From assembly GCF_002300165.1 (NCBI RefSeq), contig NZ_MLCE01000023.1, positions 248,001-312,000 of the forward strand: DNA of 64,000 nucleotides, written 5' to 3'. The notes below the pieces were generated by a model, which had not been told where the DNA came from, ran no database searches, and saw only the letters and a list, made by a program, of their open reading frames with translations. The position numbers were made by a program, and so were the translations under genes. This document shows positions 33,734 through 42,568 of this stretch, piece by piece (within the stretch, counting starts at the first letter, position 1; each line of letters opens with the position of its first letter). Source of the DNA: Streptomyces sp. Tue6028. Lineage in GTDB: Bacteria; Actinomycetota; Actinomycetes; Streptomycetales; Streptomycetaceae.

Positions 33734-34237
33734 ATGGGCTACTGGGGCTACTACGTCGTGGGCAGAAGCGAGGCACCGCTCGCGGAGCTGGACACGCTGG
33801 CCGGGGCGCGCGGCATGGTGCTGCGCGGGGAGGCGCCGGCAGGCTGGCAGGTGTGGGAGTACCCGGGCGGTGACGGGGACGTCGGGAACATGAACACACT
33901 CGCCCGGGAGACCGGCGCGCCCGCTCTCTTCGGATACGTCATGGACAGCGACTGCGTGGCCGTCGAGGCCGCCGCCCCCGAGAGCGGCGCGTGGACCACC
34001 TGCCTGGCGCGGGAGGCGATGGCCGGGTACCTGGGCGGCGGCGAGGACGAGCTCGGCGTCGACGACTACTTCCTCGAACCGGGCGACGCCGCGGCGCGGG
34101 CCGTCGCCTGGGCCGCCGAGGCCGGTCACGCGGTCACCGCGGAATCGCTGCTCGACGTGCTGACCGCGGGACCCGACCCGTTGGCCGAAAACCTCTTCTT
34201 CCGGTTCCTCGACCGACTCGGTGTGGTGCCCCTGTGA
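33734..34237 (+). CDS. Hypothetical protein, 167 residues
   Basis: A soluble acidic protein not recognised. It begins MGYWGYYVVGRS, reminiscent of small Streptomyces proteins of unknown role, and has many Asp/Glu in the second half (GGGEDELGVDDYFLEPGD). GGGGGGAACC precedes the ATG. It starts a row of three small plus-strand genes with ordinary host codon use but no clear family. Confidence 0.72.
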   Translation: MGYWGYYVVGRSEAPLAELDTLAGARGMVLRGEAPAGWQVWEYPGGDGDVGNMNTLARETGAPALFGYVMDSDCVAVEAAAPESGAWTTCLAREAMAGYLGGGEDELGVDDYFLEPGDAAARAVAWAAEAGHAVTAESLLDVLTAGPDPLAENLFFRFLDRLGVVPL

Positions 34238-34323
34238 CACTCCCGGACCGTCGCACGCAGTAAGGGGAAGTGCGGGCTCCGTGAGACAAGGGCGCCCTGT
34301 CGAGGCATTTCGAGGGAGGCGTG

Positions 34324-34887
34324 ATGAGCCTGGTGGAACTGATCGCTCAGGCCGACGAGCGAGGTCTGGCGGCGAGCGGTCTGGCTTGTTTGGATCGGTG
34401 CGTGCCTCTGCTGGGCGGCGACGACGAGATCCTGCGGCCGTTGTGGGCGAGCCTGGCGGACGGGAACGCATGGGGCGACCGCCTGAAGGAGGCGCGCACC
34501 AGACTCGACGCGGACGCCCCCGAGCCGGCCGCGGCCGACGAGGACGAGGCCGTCGTGCTCGCCCGCCGCATGCTCGACGCGGCACCCGCCGAATGCTCCA
34601 CCGCAGACCTGCGCCCCTGGGCCGACGCCTGTTCCGTCGCGGCCCTGCAGATCCACCGGCTGCTGGACGCCGCCGAGGACGGCGCGTCGTGCGTGACGTC
34701 CCGTCGCGAGGGCCGCACGGACGGCATGTCGCCGCTCGTCGCCGCCGAACTGCGCCGCCAGGTCACCGTCCTGGAACTGCTCGCCGACCACGGCACCGGA
34801 GGACTGCGTCCGGCCCTGGACGTGTCCACGGAGGGCCGGCGCGTGCTGCGGGCGGTGGTGTCGCGCAGGGCGCGGGGAAGGGCGTAG
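34324..34887 (+). CDS. Hypothetical helical protein, 187 residues
   Basis: A soluble, mostly helical protein not recognised. An acidic region (DADAPEPAAADEDEAVV) separates the N-terminal helix pair from the rest. The ATG is preferred over the GTG directly before it, because GAGGGAGG then lies at a usable spacing. No membrane segment or signal peptide is seen. Confidence 0.68.
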   Translation: MSLVELIAQADERGLAASGLACLDRCVPLLGGDDEILRPLWASLADGNAWGDRLKEARTRLDADAPEPAAADEDEAVVLARRMLDAAPAECSTADLRPWADACSVAALQIHRLLDAAEDGASCVTSRREGRTDGMSPLVAAELRRQVTVLELLADHGTGGLRPALDVSTEGRRVLRAVVSRRARGRA

Positions 34888-35104
34888 GCACGCGCACGCG
34901 CACGGGCCGGCCGGCGCGGACCGGTCCGGGAGGGTTCGGGCCGGTCCCGGCGCGGGCGGACGCGGCGTGGCCGCGGCAGGTCCAAACCCGTTGGCCTGAG
35001 GGGTTCCTGTGACTGTCCGGCGAGGGAGATGGCGGTCCTGAGCCGGTGTCGCGAACACCCACCGGGCGCGTGACGAATCCGGTCCCGACCACGCTCTTTG
35101 GAAT

Positions 35105-35500
35105 GTGAACGCAATGAGTGTGGACTCGACTCGGGCAACGAGGCCCCCGGCGGCGGCGAAGCCCGTGCGCTGGGCGGCGGACACGGTCGCGACGATGCGT
35201 GAGGGCGCCCGGCTGCGCCTCGACTATTCGGCCCAGAGCCTGTGGCGCGTGGACCGGCTGATCGAGGAGATACGCCGGGAGGGCGCGCCGTTCGCCGCCG
35301 TCGAGACGGCGCTGCGCGGATTCGGCGCGTACGCCGGTGAGGTCGTCGTCAGGTGCACGGGCGGCGAATGGTGGGAGACGGGCGGCGACCACTGGCTGCG
35401 CACGCCCGACGGGCGCCTGTGGGACCCGATCGAGGAGGCCCGCCGCTGCTACGCGGGCGACGGCTCGCTGCGGCTGCTGTGCCGCGAGGCCGTGGGCTAG
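35105..35500 (+). CDS. Hypothetical protein, paralogue of the 41950-42396 product
   Basis: A 131-residue protein (or 128 if the ATG nine bases on is used). Its core, RLDYSAQSLWRVDRLIEEI ... GFGAYAGEVVVRCTGGEWW ... TPDGRLWDPIEEA, matches the protein at 41950-42396 across about 95 residues, so the two share a family I cannot name. Conserved points are LDYS, VD, GAY-GEV-VR and PDGR-W-P. The stop codon lies inside the left arm of a 16-bp hairpin. Confidence 0.75.
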   Translation: MNAMSVDSTRATRPPAAAKPVRWAADTVATMREGARLRLDYSAQSLWRVDRLIEEIRREGAPFAAVETALRGFGAYAGEVVVRCTGGEWWETGGDHWLRTPDGRLWDPIEEARRCYAGDGSLRLLCREAVG

Positions 35501-35551
35501 GGGGTTTCGTTCGGGCGTCGCGGACCCGGGCTGATCCGAACGAAACCCCCT
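35499..35551 (+). terminator. 16-bp hairpin at the stop of the 35105 gene
   Basis: A perfect 16-base repeat (AGGGGGTTTCGTTCGG and its complement) with a 21-base loop begins at the TAG stop codon. The run of C before the final T is GC-rich. Likely terminator for the plus-strand gene. Confidence 0.75.
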
Positions 35552-35608
35552 GGCGGGTTCCGCCCCGTTCGGCGCGGCGGATTCCGGCAGAGGCGCGGGG
35601 AACACGAA

Positions 35609-35652
35609 GAGGGGGCCGTGCGACATACGTCCGTATGTCGCACGGCCCCCTC
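35609..35652 (-). terminator. Long perfect palindromic hairpin after the amidase gene
   Basis: Two 21-base arms (beginning GAGGGGGCCGTGCGACA) are separated by only two bases, making a near-perfect 44-bp palindrome. It lies 25 bases past the minus-strand amidase stop and is followed there by CTTCGTG. It is unusually long for a terminator, and the DNA could also form a cruciform. Confidence 0.75.
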
Positions 35653-35677
35653 GTGGCCCTGACGGGGATCGCTGCCG

Positions 35678-38389
35678 CTACGGCGTCAGCGTCTGCCCCA
35701 GGTGGGCGCCCGCCGGAGTGCCGAGCATGGTCTTGCTGTACACCGTGGCCTGCGTCAGACCGAGGCCGGTGCTGTTGCTGGGCACGTACAGCAGGATGCC
35801 GTCGCCGCCGTCCTCGCCCTCGGTGCCGAGGACCAGGTCGGTGCGGCCGTACCCGGAGAGGTCGGCGAGCGAGACGGCCGAGCCGAGCTTGTCGTCGGTC
35901 TCGGTGGAGCCGGGCACCCCGGAGGTGTCCTGGGACACGGCGATCGCTCCGGACCCGGTCAGGCCCGTCGAGGTGCCCTTCAGCAGCAGGGTGGTGCCGG
36001 CGTTGGAGCGGTTGACCGACGAGCGCGTGATGTCCTCGTTCGGTGCGCCGGCGAGGACGTCCGCGTAACCGTCGAGGTTGTAGTCGCCGACGGACACGGA
36101 CGAACCGAGCGCGTCACCGGACTCGTTGGCGCCCGGCACACCCGCAGTGTCCTGCTGGACCGTCGTCATGCCGGTGGTGGTGAAGCCGGTGGAGGTGCCG
36201 GGGACCATGGTGACCTGGCCGCCGGAGACGGCGCCGGACTCCGAGGTGTAGGGCTGGCCGATGACGATGTCGTCGTAGCCGTTGCCGTTCACGTCACCGG
36301 CGGCGATGGAACGGCCGCCCTTCACGCTGAGCGTGGAGACCTTCGTCAGGCCCGACGCGCCGCCCTTGAACCAGGTGACCCGGCCGATGCCGCCCGCGTC
36401 ACGGTAGTTGAGGGCCACGTCCGTGTAGCCGTCCCGGTTGAAGTCGCCGGTGGCGGCGTCGGCGTAAGCGATCGCGCTCGTCGAGGTGGTGAGGGTGCCG
36501 GTCTGGGTGGCGCCGCCGGTGAGGCGGGCGTTCCAGTTGCCGCCCTTGCCGGTGCCCGCGGAGAACACGTCCGCCTTGCCGTTCGCGTCGAAGTCGCCGA
36601 CCGCGACGGCCGAGCCGAGCTTGGCGCCGGCGGCGGTCACACCGGAAGTGGCGTACGAGAAGCCGGTGTTCAGGGCCGGACCGTAGAGCACGGTGACCGA
36701 GCCGCGGTCCGCGTTGCCGCTCGTGTCGTCCTCGCCGGGCGCGCCGACCGCGAGGTCCGCGTAGCCGTCGCCGTTCACGTCGCCCCACGCGGTGGCGGCA
36801 CCCCAGTTGTCGCCCGCCTCGGAGGAGCCGGGGACGCCCGCGCTGTTCTGCGTGAGCGTCACCTTCGACGCCGGGACCGGGCCGTTCAGGCCGCCGGGCA
36901 CCACGGTGAGGCTGCCGACGCCGCCCGACGCCTTGGGCGTACCGGCGACGAGGTCGTTGACGCCGTCACGGTTGTAGTCGGACGTCGGGATCGCGGAGTT
37001 CCGGCCGGCGCTCGCGGCGTACCTGCGGATCTCGGCGAGCTTCGGATAGAGGTTGGCGCCGGGGCACGCGGTGGCGTTGGTGTCACGGTGTCCGAAGACC
37101 GTCGGCAGCGTGATCGACGTGCCCTTGTCGACGAGGTTGCCGTCCTGGCCCTTGGGGCTGCCGGAGACCAGCGTCACCTTGCCGTTGGGGTCGACGCCGT
37201 ACATGCCGAACTTCCAGGCGACGATGCGGGAGATGGCCTCCAGGCCCGCGCGGGTCGGCTTCGCGTTCTCGTAGTTGCCTATGTACGAGATGCCGACCGT
37301 GTTGGTGTTGAAGCCGATGTCGTGCGCGCCGATCACGGGCAGGTCCATGCCGCCGCTGCGGCCCTCGAAGATCTGACCGCACTTGTCGACGACGAAGTTG
37401 TAGCCGATGTCGAAGTAGCCGCGCGAGAAGTGCTCCTGCTGGATGGTGCGCATCCGGGCGCGGGACTCGCCGCAGGAGAGCTTGTTGTCGCTGTCGACAC
37501 CGGTGTGGTGGACCACGGCCGCCTTGATCTCGGTGCCGTACGCGGGCGTTCCGTCGTAGTCGGTCGACGCGCCCCACTCCGCCTGGGTGATGACCGGCGG
37601 CTTGACCACCGTCGACGGGCGGGGCGCGGGGACGGTGTCGGTGGGCGACGGCGTCGGCGAGGCGGTGTCGGTCGACGACGGGCTCGGCGGCTCGGTGGTC
37701 GGCGAGGCGGTGTCGGTGGGGGAGGCCGTGTCCGTCGGGGTCGCGGGATCCGTGGTCGTCGGCACCGGGTCGGCCGGGGTCGGCGAGTCGGTCGTCGCGG
37801 GCGTGGTCTCCTCCACCGGGAGCGTGTACGCCGCGGGCTCCGTGCTCCGCTTCGGATCGGTGCCCGGGTCGAGCAGCCGCACGTCCATGCCCGCCGGCTG
37901 CCCAGCGGCCTCCGTGCCGTCGGCGCCGATCACGCGGACCTCGACGCCGTCCGCGTCGCCGGTCCACACGGACGCCGTGCCGCCGCGCTGCGCGGCCTTC
38001 CTGCCTTCCTCGCCGTCGGCCGAGAACGGGTCGTCAGGCAGCTTCTGCCACCCCGACCACTTGCCGGACTCCCGCTCCCGGTACCGCACCTCGGGCGTGC
38101 CCTTCGGCTTCGCGTCCGGGTCGCTCCAGGTCAGCAGTACGGCGCTGAAGCGGTCGGTGTCCTGCTTGCCGAGGCCCTTGCGGCCCGCGCCCTTGTCCTT
38201 GAGTTTGACCGTGTGCACGGCGGGCTTGCGTGCTCCGGCACGGTCGTCCGACTGTGCGGACGGGTTTGCTACGGCATAGGTGACGACGCCCGCGCCGCCC
38301 AGTACCACGGCCCCGATCGTCAGCCATGCCCTCCGCTTCAGAGTCAGCGGTTTGTACGCATGGCCAGTCCTGCGACTCAACTGCCCCAC
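35678..38389 (-). CDS. Secreted N-acetylmuramoyl-L-alanine amidase (PGRP type) with FG-GAP repeats
   Basis: A 903-residue extracellular wall hydrolase. A signal segment (residues 18-42) precedes a beta-rich domain, a Thr/Pro/Ser linker (190-260) and an amidase_2/PGRP domain (270-460), with zinc ligands H294 (VVHHTG), H434 (FGHRD) and C442 (ACPG). Residues 465-903 contain about seven FG-GAP repeats with calcium-binding loops such as DYNRDGVND, DVNGDGYAD and DFDANGKAD, forming an integrin-like beta-propeller. It cleaves the bond between muramic acid and L-Ala; the propeller may bind the wall. The GTG start is uncertain, since a TTG nine bases on also has a G-rich site. Confidence 0.92.
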   Translation of the reverse strand: MGQLSRRTGHAYKPLTLKRRAWLTIGAVVLGGAGVVTYAVANPSAQSDDRAGARKPAVHTVKLKDKGAGRKGLGKQDTDRFSAVLLTWSDPDAKPKGTPEVRYRERESGKWSGWQKLPDDPFSADGEEGRKAAQRGGTASVWTGDADGVEVRVIGADGTEAAGQPAGMDVRLLDPGTDPKRSTEPAAYTLPVEETTPATTDSPTPADPVPTTTDPATPTDTASPTDTASPTTEPPSPSSTDTASPTPSPTDTVPAPRPSTVVKPPVITQAEWGASTDYDGTPAYGTEIKAAVVHHTGVDSDNKLSCGESRARMRTIQQEHFSRGYFDIGYNFVVDKCGQIFEGRSGGMDLPVIGAHDIGFNTNTVGISYIGNYENAKPTRAGLEAISRIVAWKFGMYGVDPNGKVTLVSGSPKGQDGNLVDKGTSITLPTVFGHRDTNATACPGANLYPKLAEIRRYAASAGRNSAIPTSDYNRDGVNDLVAGTPKASGGVGSLTVVPGGLNGPVPASKVTLTQNSAGVPGSSEAGDNWGAATAWGDVNGDGYADLAVGAPGEDDTSGNADRGSVTVLYGPALNTGFSYATSGVTAAGAKLGSAVAVGDFDANGKADVFSAGTGKGGNWNARLTGGATQTGTLTTSTSAIAYADAATGDFNRDGYTDVALNYRDAGGIGRVTWFKGGASGLTKVSTLSVKGGRSIAAGDVNGNGYDDIVIGQPYTSESGAVSGGQVTMVPGTSTGFTTTGMTTVQQDTAGVPGANESGDALGSSVSVGDYNLDGYADVLAGAPNEDITRSSVNRSNAGTTLLLKGTSTGLTGSGAIAVSQDTSGVPGSTETDDKLGSAVSLADLSGYGRTDLVLGTEGEDGGDGILLYVPSNSTGLGLTQATVYSKTMLGTPAGAHLGQTLTP

Positions 38390-38593
38390 CCCTGGAAAAG
38401 ATCTCTCGGAAACAAGTCCTCAGAAACACCACCCGTCACACGAGTGGTCCGATGAGTCACAGCGCACAGCGATCGCAAAGCGTCACCACAGGCGATGCGA
38501 CCTGCGTCACCCCACCGCCCGGCCCTGCCCGGCCGGCACGGCAGGATCGACGAGATCGTCCTGCTGTGGCCGGTGTCCGTGGAGGAGCAAAGG

Positions 38594-39220
38594 GTGACCG
38601 ATATGGCTGATATGTCCGAATGGGAGAGGCTCCAAGGGCTCGTGCAGGCACCGACCGGACCCGACGTGTCGGTCGACTGGGCGCGTATGAGCGAGTCCTG
38701 GGGCACGGAGTTCCCCCGCGACTACCGGCATTTCGTCGAGCGGTACGGCTCCGGGACCCTCCAGAGTTGTCTGGTGATCGAGGAACCCGAACCCGGAGGG
38801 GGCCGGCCGACGTCCGCGTTCGGCGGCATGCTCCACGAGACGGCGAACGCCGAAGAGGCATGGGTGAGCGCCCGGAAGCCGCCGGAGTGGGCCGGGCCGG
38901 CGCCCGTGCTGATCGCCTGGGGGGCCGACTCCAGCGCGGACATCCTGTGCTGGGACGCCTCCGGCGACGACCCCGACACCTGGCCCGTCCTGGTCTACAA
39001 CAGGGACGACGGCGAGTGGGGCCGCTACAACTGCGGGATGGTGGAGTTCCTCTCGCGACTGCTGCGAGCCGACTTCGACGACTGTCCCCTCGGCGACCTC
39101 TCCCTCTGGGGAAGGTGGTCGGTGACCTTCCTGACCGAGCGCGAGCAGCAGCGTCTGCTGAAGGCGGGGCTGGATCCCTGGACCGGCGAGCCGGATCCCT
39201 ACGCCGGCATGTTCGGCTGA
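38594..39220 (+). CDS. SMI1/KNR4 (SUKH) family protein
   Basis: A 208-residue protein of the SUKH superfamily: SWGTEFPRDYRHFVERYGSGTL is the core helix-strand motif, and PVLVYNRDDGEWGRYNCGMVEFL follows. SUKH proteins often serve as immunity proteins against polymorphic toxins, but many Streptomyces copies stand alone. No toxin gene is adjacent here. GTG start with GGAGGAG seven bases upstream. It diverges from the amidase gene; the 204-bp gap holds both promoters and two short GCGTCACC direct repeats. Confidence 0.82.
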   Translation: MTDMADMSEWERLQGLVQAPTGPDVSVDWARMSESWGTEFPRDYRHFVERYGSGTLQSCLVIEEPEPGGGRPTSAFGGMLHETANAEEAWVSARKPPEWAGPAPVLIAWGADSSADILCWDASGDDPDTWPVLVYNRDDGEWGRYNCGMVEFLSRLLRADFDDCPLGDLSLWGRWSVTFLTEREQQRLLKAGLDPWTGEPDPYAGMFG

Positions 39221-39407
39221 CCGGCCGCACGCCGCCGGCACCAGGGGCTTCGTCCGTCATCTCCCGGCGGTGAACGGCCCGTCGCACCGGATTCGGCGGC
39301 CGGGATTCCGATGTGTGCCGTTATGCCCGGGCGCTCGCGGTCGCGTCGGCGGCTGTTGTATAACCGGGCCGCAATCGAGCTCTCCCTCCCTGCCGAAGGG
39401 TTACTCC

Positions 39408-40355
39408 GTGCTGCCCGGAACACGTCTTCGCCCAGGAAAGCGGCGCACGGTCGCCGTGCTGTCGGTGGCGACCGCGACCGCGGTCGCCGTCTCCGGATGC
39501 TCGCCGCACGGCGGCGGCAAGCGGAAGTCGGCGGGCGAGCGCACCGCCTCTTCGCGGACGACGCGGGCCGCGGACGGGCCGACGGCCACGTCACGCCCCG
39601 GTGCCGGGCGCGGGCCGGCGCCGAAGCCGAGGACCGCGGAACAGTTCACCGCCAGGGCCCGCCAGGCCATGGCGGCCGAGAAGGGGTGGACGTTCGCCCT
39701 GCGCGGCAGCGAGACGCTCCTCATGCAGGGGCAGCGGCCCTCCACCGCCACGTACGCGGCGACCGCCGACCGCACCACGGCCCCCGCCGCGCTCCGGCAG
39801 AACGGCCTGATCACCACCAGCAAGGAGGTGCGCAAGCCCGAGCTGGTCTACGTCGTCGGCGGCGCCGGCTACGTCAAGGAGGGCGCCGAGGCGTGGAAGC
39901 AGGGGCCGCTGAGCGACCCCGACATCGCCAACGACGTCGAGGATCCCGTGGCCGAGCTGGAGGCGTTCGGCGCGTACGCGAAGAGCGCGAAGGTGCAGCG
40001 GACGGGCGCGGGCGGCCGTGACGTGCGCCTCCAGGTCTCCGCCGCCGGCTGGTCGTTGCCTGCGGCCCGCAGCCGTCCCGCGCTGAAACGGGCGGTCCGC
40101 GAGATGGAGCCCACGCTGGCCCAACTGCGGGACGCCGGGGTGACGGCGTCCGACGGCAGCATCACGCTCAAGAGTTTCACCGAGACATGGAACCTGGACG
40201 CGGCGCACGGATACCGGCTCGTCTCGCACCGCTACGCGTACACGTTCCTCGTCCCGTACCGCGGCGGAGACATCACGGTGAGCCAGGAGGTACGGGCCGA
40301 CAACCACGGCGTGTTCACGGGCAGGGTGACGCTGCCCGCCGACGCCGGCCGATGA
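39408..40355 (+). CDS. Lipoprotein of unknown function (LolA/LppX-like fold suspected)
   Basis: A 315-residue lipoprotein. A signal peptide ends in VAVSGC, a good lipobox, and the cysteine at residue 31 is the likely lipid site. The mature part has a Ser/Arg/Pro linker and alternating strands with a C-terminal half (TETWNLDAAHGYRLVSHRYAYTFL), which looks like the LppX/LolA half-barrel seen in actinobacterial lipoproteins; this is a guess from pattern. The GTG start has GAAGGG seven bases upstream. Confidence 0.78.
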   Translation: MLPGTRLRPGKRRTVAVLSVATATAVAVSGCSPHGGGKRKSAGERTASSRTTRAADGPTATSRPGAGRGPAPKPRTAEQFTARARQAMAAEKGWTFALRGSETLLMQGQRPSTATYAATADRTTAPAALRQNGLITTSKEVRKPELVYVVGGAGYVKEGAEAWKQGPLSDPDIANDVEDPVAELEAFGAYAKSAKVQRTGAGGRDVRLQVSAAGWSLPAARSRPALKRAVREMEPTLAQLRDAGVTASDGSITLKSFTETWNLDAAHGYRLVSHRYAYTFLVPYRGGDITVSQEVRADNHGVFTGRVTLPADAGR

Positions 40356-40449
40356 CTTTCTCCCGGAGCCCCGGGCGCCGGGAGAGCGGCGCCGAGGACC
40401 CCGGATCCTGTGTCCGACTGTGTGAGCGAGCGTGGAGGAGAGCGGCCCG

Positions 40450-41727
40450 ATGAACGGCACGGAGATCATCGATGTCGTGTACGGCGAGGGGTGGGACTTC
40501 GGGCGCGGGGCCGTGCTCGGGCCGATCGGTGCCGAGGCCGCCGCGGCCCGCGACGCCGCGGGGGAGCCGTACGCGGTGGTGTTGAGGCAGGCCGACAGCC
40601 TCGGGGCGATCGTCGCGCACGTGGACTGGTCGCACCACTACCTCGGCATCTGGGTGTCCGACCTGCACGGGCGGCGGTTCATGGAGGTGGACCTGCGGCG
40701 GCTCACGGCGGACCGGCTCTTCCTCGCCTGCCGGCGCGGCTGGGCGTACCCCGACGAGGGGAGCCCGGAATTCGCGGCGGACGCGGGGCGGGTGACGATC
40801 GAGCTGCGGCCGGACGGGCGGGGGACCCAGATCGTCGAACCGCAGGGCGACAGGGGCGGCTCGCGGCACACGACCGCGGACGTCCCCGAGGAACAACGAT
40901 GGTTCCCCGTACCGGAGTTCGGACAGTGGAAGGGGCTGCTCGCGCCGCTCGGCAGCGATCACGCGCCCGGCTGCGAACTGCGGGAGGCGGTGGAGGTCGC
41001 CCGGACCGGCGAGTCCGGCGGTCCGAACTGGCGGGCGCCGCGGGGGATGCGGCCCCGGCACCTGAACGAGCTGTTCACGCCCGGCGCCCGCTTCTCGACG
41101 GACCGGCACGAGTACACCGTCTGGGACCCGATCCCGGCGGGGACGCTGCGGCTGCCCAGCGGACGGCTGGTGGCCCGCGACCCCACGTACAGGGAGTGCG
41201 AGCAGGACGGCGGGTTCACGGTGACGGTGGCGCCCGGCGACTATCCGGTGCAGCTCGCCTCCGCGGGGTACACGGCCGAGCACGAGGGACGGACGCTGAT
41301 CCTCGACGAGTACACCGCCGCCCGCGTCCTCGTGTCCGGACGCCCGGCGGTGCGATGGGAGTTGGCGCTGCTCCCCGGACAGGACGAACGACTCCTGCGG
41401 GACGGGCAGTTCTACGGCTTCGGCGTCGACGCCGGCACCGGCGCCTTCGCCGACGCGAGCACGGCCGCGGACCTCGGCCGCAGGTTCTGGGACGGCCAGG
41501 TGGCGGGCGTGCTGACGGAGGACGACCACGGCATCGCGGTCGTGGACGACGCGGCCACCGGCACCAACCTGATCGCCTACCCGAGCGGCCGGGGCGACGG
41601 CGCCTATCCGGTGTGGATCGGCCGGGACATCGACGGTGAGGTCGCCTGCTTCGTGGCGGACATGCTGATCCTGAGCGGGGCGGAGCTGCTGCCGCGGGGG
41701 GCGGGAGAGGACCGGTCCACGCAATAG
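40450..41727 (+). CDS. DUF4241 domain-containing protein
   Basis: A 425-residue soluble protein. The C-terminal half carries the DUF4241 pattern: LPSGRLVARDPTYRE, APGDYPVQLA, RPAVRWELAL and YPVWIGRDIDGEVACFVAD. The N-terminal 190 residues are not recognised. The ATG is chosen because GGAGGAG lies nine bases upstream; a GTG 18 bases further up is less likely. The function is unknown; some DUF4241 proteins occur in toxin-immunity loci, and a SUKH protein lies nearby. Confidence 0.8.
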   Translation: MNGTEIIDVVYGEGWDFGRGAVLGPIGAEAAAARDAAGEPYAVVLRQADSLGAIVAHVDWSHHYLGIWVSDLHGRRFMEVDLRRLTADRLFLACRRGWAYPDEGSPEFAADAGRVTIELRPDGRGTQIVEPQGDRGGSRHTTADVPEEQRWFPVPEFGQWKGLLAPLGSDHAPGCELREAVEVARTGESGGPNWRAPRGMRPRHLNELFTPGARFSTDRHEYTVWDPIPAGTLRLPSGRLVARDPTYRECEQDGGFTVTVAPGDYPVQLASAGYTAEHEGRTLILDEYTAARVLVSGRPAVRWELALLPGQDERLLRDGQFYGFGVDAGTGAFADASTAADLGRRFWDGQVAGVLTEDDHGIAVVDDAATGTNLIAYPSGRGDGAYPVWIGRDIDGEVACFVADMLILSGAELLPRGAGEDRSTQ

Positions 41728-41949
41728 CCGGGACAGCCGGGTACGGCCCGCGGGAGGTCCGGCCCGGGAGGTCCGTCGGCGCGAGGGCTTCGGACGCTTG
41801 AGCCGGCCCAATAGTTGTATGAGGACGGGACTTTCCTCGCATGACCTTTGTCACTGTCGCCGCACGTGATGTTCGCGGCGCGCCTTCCGCTTGGTCTGGT
41901 GACCGGGGGAGTGGCGCGCTCGTGCGCGGTGGAGTGAGGAGCGGGAGCC

Positions 41950-42396
41950 ATGGAGGAGCGGGGGCCGGCCGAGTTGCGGATGCGTCGGCACGCGGAGCGG
42001 TTCGTGCGACAGGTCACGGCGCGGAACCGGCTGCCGCTGGACTACTCCGTCAACAGCCTGCGCGTCGTCGACTTCATCCTGGACGGACTGCGCAAGGGCG
42101 GCTCCGATCGGGCCGCCGTCCAGCAGGTGCTGTTCGGGATCGGCGCCTACACCGGCGAGGTCCTGGTGCGGCGGGCCGGGGCGCGCTGGGTCGAGCTCGA
42201 CGCCGGGCAGCGCGAGCTGTTCGGCCAGCCCTGCGGTGTGCGGATGCCCGACGGGAGGGTCTGGAATCCGCTGGGGAAGGTCGTCAAGCGGTTCGAGGTC
42301 GGGGAACGGGAGTCCGTGCGGACGTTCTATCTCCAGCTGCACGGGCGAGTTCCGCAGGTCAGGGCCGCGGTCGGCGGTGGCAGGCGGTCCGGGTGA
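41950..42396 (+). CDS. Hypothetical protein, paralogue of the 35105-35500 product
   Basis: A 148-residue protein sharing LDYSVNSLRVVDFILDGLR, GIGAYTGEVLVRRAGARW and MPDGRVWNPLGKV with the gene near 35.3 kb. It has an extra C-terminal stretch (FEVGERESVRTFYLQLHGR). GGGAG lies a few bases before the ATG. It precedes the first sigma-factor cassette by 172 bases. No known family comes to mind. Confidence 0.76.
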   Translation: MEERGPAELRMRRHAERFVRQVTARNRLPLDYSVNSLRVVDFILDGLRKGGSDRAAVQQVLFGIGAYTGEVLVRRAGARWVELDAGQRELFGQPCGVRMPDGRVWNPLGKVVKRFEVGERESVRTFYLQLHGRVPQVRAAVGGGRRSG

Positions 42397-42568
42397 AGGG
42401 GGCGTGGCCACCGTGCAGGAGCGGCGTCAGGGGGACGTGGGACGTGTGAGGTGCCTGACAGGCTGTGACATTTCTGTGCCGCCTGACGCAGAGGGGCGTG
42501 GAAGCGTGCACGCGGCCGACCGTGTCGCACGGCGTGAATCCGGACGATCTCGGTACAAAACGAGGACT

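Noticed and set aside
40450..41727. DUF4241 and SUKH region as a complete toxin-immunity locus
   Set aside because: No toxin, secretion domain or repeat-rich carrier protein is present nearby.
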